From Bradyrhizobium sp. LTSP849 (GTDB taxonomy: Bacteria > Pseudomonadota > Alphaproteobacteria > Rhizobiales > Xanthobacteraceae), in contig NZ_JYMR01000004.1 of NCBI RefSeq assembly GCF_000938255.1, positions 372,001-436,000 on the forward strand: 64,000 bases of DNA, given 5' to 3'. Positions 57,745 through 64,000 of this stretch are shown piece by piece (position 1 is the first letter of the stretch; each line of letters starts with the position of its first letter). The translations under genes were made by a program, and so were the position numbers. Below the pieces are notes generated by a model that saw only the letters and a list, made by a program, of their open reading frames with translations, did not search any database and was not told where the DNA came from.

Positions 57745-58587
57745 ATGGACTGGACCGACCTGCAGCATTTCCTGGCGCTCGCACGTGAAGGCAGCCTGTC
57801 AGCCGCTGCAAAGATCCTCAACGTCGACCACGTCACCGTGGCCCGCCGCGTCGCCGCCCTGGAAGCATTCATGTCACTCAAGCTCGTGGACCGCAGGCCG
57901 CGCAGCTATGAGCTCACCGAAGACGGCAAGCGCATCGCCAAGATCGGAGCTCCGATGGCGGAGACGGCGTTTGCGGTGGAGCGCGCCGCGCTGGCCTCAA
58001 AATCCGAGATCGCCGGCGAGATCACGATCAGCGCGCCGCCTTCGTTGGCCAACCTCTTGATCGCGCCGAAGCTGATCCGGCTGCGGCAACAGCATCCTGG
58101 CATCCGGATCAAGCTGATCGGCGAGAAGCGCACAGCCTCGCTCAATCGCCGCGAGGCGGATCTGGCGCTTCGCCTGTCTCGTCCGACGGAGCCGGGGCTG
58201 ATCGCCCGCAAGATCGGCTATTTCGAGTTCGCCCTCTACGGCTCGCCCGACTATCTGAAGACGACACAACCGCATGCTTTCGCCTTCGTCGCCTACGACG
58301 CCAGCATGGATGAGGTTCCTCAACAGCGGTGGCTGATGCGCTTCGCCGGCACGCGCGAGATCGTGCTTCGCACCAACGACCTTGAGAACCAGGCAGCAGC
58401 GGCCAGGACCGGAATTGGCCTCGCCGCCTTGCCAAGATTTCTTGGCGAGGCCGATCCGCGGCTGCAGCGCCATGACATCGGCGGGCGCCCGGTCGGGCGC
58501 GAGGTCTGGCTGGTTCTCCATCGCGACCTGCGCCGCACGCCGGCCGTGCGCGCGGTGGCAAGCTTCATCGAAGGCTGCCTGGCCTGA
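57745..58587 (+). CDS. LysR-family transcriptional regulator
   Basis: 280 aa. The winged helix-turn-helix is LQHFLALAREGSLSAAAKILNVDHVTVARRVAALE, followed by the effector domain (AGEITISAPPSLANLLIAPKLIRLRQQHPGIRIKLIGE). Closest in pattern to regulators of divergent oxidoreductases. Likely controls the quinone reductase gene through the inverted repeat at 57711-57735. The effector is unknown. Confidence 0.93.
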   Translation: MDWTDLQHFLALAREGSLSAAAKILNVDHVTVARRVAALEAFMSLKLVDRRPRSYELTEDGKRIAKIGAPMAETAFAVERAALASKSEIAGEITISAPPSLANLLIAPKLIRLRQQHPGIRIKLIGEKRTASLNRREADLALRLSRPTEPGLIARKIGYFEFALYGSPDYLKTTQPHAFAFVAYDASMDEVPQQRWLMRFAGTREIVLRTNDLENQAAAARTGIGLAALPRFLGEADPRLQRHDIGGRPVGREVWLVLHRDLRRTPAVRAVASFIEGCLA

Positions 58588-58687
58588 TCTCGGAGGCTCT
58601 GCCGTCACCGCGATTTGCCTGTGCGAGTCGCCAAAATTGCGGCCTGTCGAGGCTGTCAAACCCCGCAAAAATTCATACATTGCGGTC

Positions 58688-61600
58688 ATGCCCAAAACCT
58701 CCCCGAAGACCTCCGCCCAAGCCGACACCAAACCCGCTGCGACAGCTGCTGCCAAACCGATCGCGGCGAAGGCCGCCGGCAAGGGTGACCACGTCTTCCT
58801 GGTCGACGGTTCCGGCTACATCTTCCGCGCCTATCACGCGCTGCCGCCGCTGAACCGCAAGTCCGACGGCCTTCAGGTCAATGCCGTGCTCGGCTTCTGC
58901 AACATGCTGTGGAAGCTGCTGCGCGACATGCCCGCCGACAACCGGCCGACGCATCTGGCGATCGTGTTCGACAAGTCGGAAGTGACGTTCCGCAACAAGA
59001 TCTATCCCGAATACAAGGCGCACCGGCCGCCGGCGCCCGACGATCTGATCCCGCAATTCGCGCTGATCCGCGAGGCCGTGCGCGCCTTTGACCTGCCCTG
59101 CCTGGAACAGGGCGGCTTCGAGGCCGACGACCTCATCGCGACCTATGCGCGGCAGGCTAGCGATCGCGGCGCGCACACGACCATCGTGTCCTCCGACAAG
59201 GATCTGATGCAGCTCGTCAACGACAAGATCACGATGTACGACACCATGAAGGATCGCCGCATCGGCATTCCCGAGGTGATCGAGAAGTTCGGCGTGCCGC
59301 CGGAGAAGGTCGTTGAGGTGCAGGCGCTGGCCGGCGATTCCACCGACAACGTACCGGGCGTCCCCGGTATCGGCATCAAGACCGCGGCGCAACTGATCGT
59401 CGAATATGGCGACCTCGAGCAGCTCCTGTTCCGCGCCACAGAGATCAAGCAGCCCAAGCGTCGCGAGGCGCTGATCGAGAACGCGGAGAAGGCGCGGATC
59501 TCGCGAAAACTCGTGCTGCTCGACGACAAGGTCGAGCTGGAGGTGCCGCTCGACGATCTCGCGGTGCACGAGCCCGACGCACGTAAGCTGGTCGCTTTCC
59601 TGAAGGCGATGGAATTTTCCACGCTGACGCGGCGCGTCGCCGACTATTCGCAGATCGATCCTGCGAATGTCGATGCCGATGCGAGCAACAGCAGCGAGGC
59701 ACGCGGCGGGGCCGCCGACGGCGCGGTCAAGACAAAATTGTCCGAGACGTCCGGCGATCTCTTCGCCAGCCCTGCCGCAATTGCCAAGGGCGGCGACAAG
59801 GGTGACAAGTCGGCGAGCCTCAAGGGCGCGCCGATCTCGTTAGCTGCCGTGCGGGAAGAGGCCTTGAGAAAGCTTCCAGTGGACCGCAGCAAATACCAGG
59901 CGATCAAGACGCTCGCCGAGCTCAACGCCTTCATCGCGCGCATCCACGATGCCGGTCATGTCGCGATCGAGGTCCGCGCCAATTCCATCGATCCGATGCA
60001 GGCCGATCTCTGCGGCATCGCGCTGGCGCTGGCGCCGAACGATGCCTGTTATGTGCCGCTGGCGCACAAGCAGTCCGGCGGCGGCACCGGCCTGTTCGAT
60101 GCGGGGCTGGCGCCGGATCAGGTCAAGCACGCGGATGCGATCGAGGCGCTGCGGCCGGTGCTGGAATCGGCCGGTATCCTGAAGATCGGCTTCGACGTCA
60201 AATTCACGTCCGTCATGCTGGCACAGCACGGTATCACGCTACGCAATACCGACGATGCGCAGCTGATCTCCTATGTGCTCGATGCGGGCCGCGGCTCACA
60301 TGGCATGGAATCGCTGGCGGAGCGCTGGTTCGGTCACGCCGTCCTGACTGATAGCGACGTGCTTGGCAGCGGCAAGAACAAGCTTAGTTTCGATCAGGTC
60401 CCCATCAACAAAGCGACCGAAACGTCAGCCGAGGATGCCGACGTGACGTTGCGCATATGGCGCGTGCTGAAGCCGCGTCTCGTTGCCGAGCACATGACCG
60501 CAGTCTACGAGACGCTGGAGCGGCCGCTGGTCGCGGTGCTCGCACGGATGGAGCGGCGCGGCATCTCGATCGACCGCCAGGTACTGTCGCGTCTCTCCGG
60601 CGACTTCGCCCAGACCGCCGCGCGCGTCGAGGCCGAGATCCAGGAGATCGCGGGCGAACCGGTCAATGTCGGCAGCCCCAAGCAAATCGGCGACATCCTG
60701 TTCGGCAAGATGGGGCTGAGCGGCGGCACGAAGACAAAAACCGGCGCCTGGTCGACCACCGCGCAGGTGCTGGATGATCTCGCCGAGCAAGGCCACGATC
60801 TCCCGAAGAAGATTCTGGAGTGGCGCCAGGTTTCCAAGCTGAAATCGACTTATACCGACGCGCTGCCGACCTACGTCAATCCGCAGACCCATCGCGTGCA
60901 CACAACCTACGCGCTGGCCGCGACCACCACGGGCCGGCTCTCCTCGAACGAGCCGAATTTGCAGAACATTCCGGTGCGCACCGAGGACGGCCGCAAGATT
61001 CGTCGCGCCTTCATCGCGACGCCCGGGCACAAGCTCGTCTCCGCCGACTATTCGCAGATCGAACTGCGTCTGCTCGCCGAGATCGCCGACATCCCCGTGC
61101 TGAAGCAGGCGTTCAAAGACGGCCTCGACATTCACGCGATGACGGCCTCCGAGATGTTCGGCGTGCCGATCAAGGGCATGCCGAGCGAAATCCGCCGCCG
61201 TGCGAAAGCGATCAATTTCGGCATCATCTACGGCATCTCGGCGTTTGGCCTCGCCAACCAGCTCGGCATCGCGCGCGAAGAAGCGTCAGCCTACATCAAA
61301 AAGTATTTTGAGCGCTTCCCCGGCATCCGCGCCTATATGGACGAGACGCGGGATTTCTGCCGGAGCCACGGCTACGTCACCACGCTGTTCGGTCGTAAAT
61401 GCCACTATCCTGACATCAAGGCATCGAACGCCTCGGTGCGCGCCTTCAACGAACGCGCCGCGATCAACGCCCGGCTCCAGGGCACCGCCGCCGACATCAT
61501 CCGCCGCGCCATGACGCGGGTGGAGGATGCGCTCGCCGCAAAAAAACTCTCGGCGCAGATGCTGCTCCAGGTGCATGACGAACTGATCTTCGAGGTGCCC

Positions 61601-61732
61601 GACGCGGAGGTCGCAGCGACGCTTCCCGTCGTGCAGCACGTCATGCAGGACGCGCCGTTCCCGGCCGTGCTGCTCTCGGTCCCGCTGCATGTGGACGCGC
61701 GCGCGGCAACGAATTGGGACGAGGCGCATTGA
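58688..61732 (+). CDS. polA: DNA polymerase I
   Basis: 1014 aa from the ATG at 58688. 5'-nuclease domain starts at about residue 35 (HVFLVDGSGYIFRAYHALPP; IVFDKSEVTFRNKIYPEYKA). The polymerase domain has motif A VSADYSQIELRLLAEI, the O-helix RRRAKAINFGIIYG and motif C QVHDELIFE, all intact. In the 3'-5' exonuclease domain the residues aligning with E. coli D355 and E357 are E428 and R430 (IEVRANSID), and D424 aligns with T507 (KIGFDVKFTSV), so proofreading is probably lost. A linker of about 60 low-complexity residues precedes that domain. Confidence 0.97.
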   Translation: MPKTSPKTSAQADTKPAATAAAKPIAAKAAGKGDHVFLVDGSGYIFRAYHALPPLNRKSDGLQVNAVLGFCNMLWKLLRDMPADNRPTHLAIVFDKSEVTFRNKIYPEYKAHRPPAPDDLIPQFALIREAVRAFDLPCLEQGGFEADDLIATYARQASDRGAHTTIVSSDKDLMQLVNDKITMYDTMKDRRIGIPEVIEKFGVPPEKVVEVQALAGDSTDNVPGVPGIGIKTAAQLIVEYGDLEQLLFRATEIKQPKRREALIENAEKARISRKLVLLDDKVELEVPLDDLAVHEPDARKLVAFLKAMEFSTLTRRVADYSQIDPANVDADASNSSEARGGAADGAVKTKLSETSGDLFASPAAIAKGGDKGDKSASLKGAPISLAAVREEALRKLPVDRSKYQAIKTLAELNAFIARIHDAGHVAIEVRANSIDPMQADLCGIALALAPNDACYVPLAHKQSGGGTGLFDAGLAPDQVKHADAIEALRPVLESAGILKIGFDVKFTSVMLAQHGITLRNTDDAQLISYVLDAGRGSHGMESLAERWFGHAVLTDSDVLGSGKNKLSFDQVPINKATETSAEDADVTLRIWRVLKPRLVAEHMTAVYETLERPLVAVLARMERRGISIDRQVLSRLSGDFAQTAARVEAEIQEIAGEPVNVGSPKQIGDILFGKMGLSGGTKTKTGAWSTTAQVLDDLAEQGHDLPKKILEWRQVSKLKSTYTDALPTYVNPQTHRVHTTYALAATTTGRLSSNEPNLQNIPVRTEDGRKIRRAFIATPGHKLVSADYSQIELRLLAEIADIPVLKQAFKDGLDIHAMTASEMFGVPIKGMPSEIRRRAKAINFGIIYGISAFGLANQLGIAREEASAYIKKYFERFPGIRAYMDETRDFCRSHGYVTTLFGRKCHYPDIKASNASVRAFNERAAINARLQGTAADIIRRAMTRVEDALAAKKLSAQMLLQVHDELIFEVPDAEVAATLPVVQHVMQDAPFPAVLLSVPLHVDARAATNWDEAH

Positions 61733-61741
61733 CCGGACGGT

Positions 61742-61868
61742 GTCGTCCCGGCGAAGGCCGGGACCCATAACCACAGGGAGCAGTTTGGCGAAGATTCGTC
61801 GTTCGGTACTCCGACCATTTGCGATCGATAGACCTCGCGGTATGGGTCCCGGCCTTCGGCGGGACGAC
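61742..61868. repeat. Palindromic repeat, GTCGTCCCGGCGAAGGCCGG family, copy 2
   Basis: Arms 61742-61769 and 61841-61868 are 28-nt inverted repeats with one mismatch; the left arm is identical to that of the copy at 27622. Core 71 nt, sharing short blocks with that copy but otherwise diverged. Begins 9 nt after the polA stop. Confidence 0.88.
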
Positions 61869-61973
61869 GTTGGAGTAAAACGCGGCGAATCCAATTGTCC
61901 TCCGAGCAATTGCGCGATGGCCTCACCGAGCCGTGCATATTAGAACCGTACGATCCCCCGCACCGGTTCACCC

Positions 61974-62609
61974 ATGCCCCATACATCCGCCCTGCTCGGC
62001 TTCGCCCTCGTCTGCCTCGGTCTCGTGCTCACGCCCGGACCGAACATGATCTATCTGATCTCGCGCTCGATCACGCAGGGGCCGGCGGCCGGCATCGTCT
62101 CGCTTGGCGGCGTGGCGCTCGGCTTCGTGGTCTACATGCTGTGCGCCGCGTTCGGCATCACCGCGCTCTTGCTCGCCATTCCCTTTGCCTATGACGCGCT
62201 GCGCTTCGCCGGCGCCGGCTATTTGCTCTGGCTCGCCTGGCAGGCGATGAAGCCGGGCGGCCGTTCGCCGTTCGAGGTGAAGCAGCTCGCAATCGACAGC
62301 CCGCGAAAATTGTTCGCGATGGGCTTCGTCACCAATCTGCTCAACCCGAAGATCGCGATGCTCTATCTCGCGCTGCTGCCGCAGTTTCTCGATCTCACCG
62401 CCGGCAGCGTGCTGACGCAGTCGCTCGTGCTGGGCGCGATCCAGGTCGCGATCAGCGTCAGCGTGAATGCGGTGATCGCGCTCGCGGCCGGATCGATCGC
62501 GCTGTTCATGGCGAGCCGGCCGAGCTGGATGCTGGTGCAACGCTGGCTGATGGGCACGGTGCTGGCCGGGCTCGCGGTCAGGATGGCGGTCGAGGCGCGG
62601 AAGGTGTGA
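61974..62609 (+). CDS. LysE-family amino-acid exporter (RhtB-like)
   Basis: 211 aa, about six membrane helices. The family start is clear: LLGFALVCLGLVLTPGPNMIYLISRSITQGPAAGIVSLGGVALG, with the conserved PGPN, and later FAMGFVTNLLNPKIAMLYLALLPQF. Such proteins export lysine, threonine, homoserine or related metabolites. Substrate not determinable. Single gene, flanked by repeats on both sides. Confidence 0.92.
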   Translation: MPHTSALLGFALVCLGLVLTPGPNMIYLISRSITQGPAAGIVSLGGVALGFVVYMLCAAFGITALLLAIPFAYDALRFAGAGYLLWLAWQAMKPGGRSPFEVKQLAIDSPRKLFAMGFVTNLLNPKIAMLYLALLPQFLDLTAGSVLTQSLVLGAIQVAISVSVNAVIALAAGSIALFMASRPSWMLVQRWLMGTVLAGLAVRMAVEARKV

Positions 62610-62620
62610 CTAAGGAAGCT

Positions 62621-62648
62621 GTCATGCCCCGGCTTTGCGGGCGATGAC
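62621..62648. repeat. Degenerate single arm of the CCAGTA-type palindrome
   Basis: GTCATGCCCCGG...GCGATGAC, an imperfect hairpin starting 11 nt after the lysE-type stop and ending 3 nt before the convergent glutathione transferase gene. May act as a terminator for both. Confidence 0.55.
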
Positions 62649-62651
62649 AGA

Positions 62652-63278
62652 TCAATCCAGCTTCGCCTCCATCCCGCGCTTCACCGCGGGGCGCGCCATC
62701 AGGGCCTCGTACCAGCGCTTGACGTTGGGGAAATCGGCCAGATCCACCTTGTGGCGCGGATGGCGCCAGGCCCAGCCCAGAATGGCGAAATCGGCGACCG
62801 AAAGATCGCCGGCGACGAAATCTTGGCCGTCCAGGCGACGGTCCAGCACCCCGTAGAGCCGGCGCGTCTCCGCCATGTAGCGCTTGAGGCCGTAGGCGCG
62901 GTCCTGCTCGTTCTCGAGTGCAATGAAATGATGCACCTGGCCCGGCATCGGCCCGAAGCCGCCCATCTGCCACATCAGCCATTCGTAGACCGGAATGCGG
63001 CCGGCCAGCGGCTTGGGCAGGAATTTACCGGTCTTTTCGCCGAGATAGAGCAGGATCGCACCGGACTCGAACACGCTGACAGGCTTGCCGTCGGGCCCCT
63101 CGGGGTCGACGATCGCTGGGATCTTGTTGTTCGGAGAGAGCTTCAGGAACCCAGGCGCCATCTGCTCGCCTTTGCTGATGTTCACCGGGATCACCTTGTA
63201 AGGCAGCCCCATTTCCTCCAGCGCGACCGAGATTTTGCGGCCGTTCGGCGTGTTCCAGGTGTGCAGTTCGATGGTCAT
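62652..63278 (-). CDS. Glutathione S-transferase (YghU/YfcG-like, nu class)
   Basis: 208 aa from the ATG at 63278 (MTIELHTWNTPNGRKISVALEEMG); an upstream ATG at 63323 adds 15 residues of no family similarity. Thioredoxin-like N-domain with NTPNGRKIS at the active site (the nu-class TPNG motif), glutathione-binding cis-proline in NNKIPAIVDP and ESGAILLYLGEK; all-helical C-domain. Likely a disulfide-bond reductase or peroxidase using glutathione. Confidence 0.92.
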   Translation of the reverse strand: MTIELHTWNTPNGRKISVALEEMGLPYKVIPVNISKGEQMAPGFLKLSPNNKIPAIVDPEGPDGKPVSVFESGAILLYLGEKTGKFLPKPLAGRIPVYEWLMWQMGGFGPMPGQVHHFIALENEQDRAYGLKRYMAETRRLYGVLDRRLDGQDFVAGDLSVADFAILGWAWRHPRHKVDLADFPNVKRWYEALMARPAVKRGMEAKLD

Positions 63279-63464
63279 TTGCCTTGTTTCCTTGCCCAGT
63301 TTCTTGCCCGAGATATCTGGCATCCAACTACTCCAGAAGGTTGCACCCCCACAACCGGCGCACCGGAATGGCCGATCCCTGTTGACGGGACCCGCCCCCT
63401 CTGGAATGTCACCGCCGTGGCGGATAAATTCCGCTTCCGCTAAGAACGCTCCCGAGGGACCGCC

Positions 63465-64000
63465 GTGTCGAAATCAGCCTCCCGCGCCCGCCTGTTCGAA
63501 ATCATCCGCCGGCGCTCCTTTGGCCGCGGCGAGGTGACGCTCGCGTCGGGCCGCAAGAGCGATTTCTATTTCAACCTCAAGCCGACTATGCTGGACCCGG
63601 AGGGCGCGACGCTGCTCGCCGAGCTCACCTACGAGACGCTGAAGGACGATCAGCTCGATTTCATCGGCGGGCTCGAGATGGGCGCAGTGCCGCTTGCGGG
63701 CGCGCTGGCGCAGATCTCCTGGATCAAGGGCCATCCGATCGCAGCGTTCTTCGTGCGCAAGAAGCCGAAGGAGCACGGCGCAAAGCTCGCGATCGAGGGC
63801 CTGCCCAGGGGCGAAACGCTTCAAGGCAAGCGCGTCGTGATCGTCGAGGACGTCACCACCACCGGCGGCTCGGCGATGAAAGCGGTGGAAGCCGTGCGCG
63901 AAACCGGCGCCGAGGTGGTGCTGGTGCTCACCATGGTCGACCGCGAGGAAGGCGCCACCGATACATTCGGTGCGGCCGGCCTGCCCTTCCGCTCGCTCTA
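63465..64000 (+). CDS. pyrE: Orotate phosphoribosyltransferase (5' part)
   Basis: Partial: 178 codons, cut by the right edge. GTG start at 63465 with GAGGGA 7-12 nt upstream. N-terminus [41 protein letters not shown] is the PyrE fold start, and the PRPP-binding motif [19 protein letters not shown] is complete. It makes orotidine 5'-phosphate in pyrimidine synthesis. The missing end should be no more than about 10-50 codons. Confidence 0.94.
   Translation, partial: MSKSASRARLFEIIRRRSFGRGEVTLASGRKSDFYFNLKPTMLDPEGATLLAELTYETLKDDQLDFIGGLEMGAVPLAGALAQISWIKGHPIAAFFVRKKPKEHGAKLAIEGLPRGETLQGKRVVIVEDVTTTGGSAMKAVEAVRETGAEVVLVLTMVDREEGATDTFGAAGLPFRSL

Overview
The window looks like chromosome of a Bradyrhizobium-type alphaproteobacterium (Nitrobacteraceae). 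Reasons: strongly GC-rich codon use, core genes typical of that group (dnaX-ybaB-recR with the SRP RNA in front, rpmH-rnpA-yidC-engB-argB, dapD/dapE, def-fmt-truA), many ABC importers for amino acids and polyamine-like solutes, and several families of short palindromic repeats of the kind that litter these genomes. Genus is inferred; no 16S or other marker is present.

Layout. 1-5955: spermidine/putrescine-type ABC importer (ATPase cut by the left edge) in line with an M20-like amidohydrolase and a guanidino-modifying amidinotransferase/DDAH-like enzyme. 6070-9366: YgiQ radical-SAM protein and a luciferase-like flavin oxidoreductase. 9471-10156: ParDE. 10172-14254: TetR regulator divergent from an MFS pump across a near-perfect operator, then a chemoreceptor. 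14502-18816: amino-acid ABC operon with an octopine/nopaline-dehydrogenase-family gene, preceded by a good sigma-54 promoter match. 18980-19648: VapBC. 19761-19837: tRNA-Arg(ACG). 20005-21537: orphan histidine kinase. 21732-26502: rpmH, rnpA, yidC, engB, DUF423, argB. 26502-31602: DUF1036 protein, pyrimidine nucleotidase, dapD, DUF805, dapE. 31747-35313: truA, fmt, def (minus) and rmuC (plus). 35355-35751: a GIY-YIG nuclease gene framed by 33-bp inverted repeats. 35818-40778: AmpG-like permease, small secreted protein, recR, ybaB, dnaX, SRP RNA. 40941-45362: a second amino-acid ABC importer with an SDR and an enolase-superfamily enzyme. 45513-48419: HIT protein, NudC, PfkB kinase, Lrp/AsnC regulator. 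48493-51354: phosphomannomutase/phosphoglucomutase, HepT-MntA pair, retropepsin-like protease. 51482-58587: HrpB helicase, UDP-glucose dehydrogenase, acyltransferase, quinone oxidoreductase/LysR divergent pair. 58688-64000: polA, LysE exporter, glutathione transferase and the start of pyrE.

What is most unusual: (1) a GIY-YIG nuclease gene sits exactly where related palindromic repeats in the same window carry only a short core, so it looks like a loaded copy of a repeat that is elsewhere empty; (2) all fourteen palindromic repeat loci found here start within about 41 nt after a stop codon, and all lie in the right-hand two thirds of the window; (3) the first 20 kb holds catabolic/transport operons and two toxin-antitoxin pairs and ends at a tRNA gene, but no integrase is visible; (4) PolA and one SDR have lost residues that are normally catalytic.
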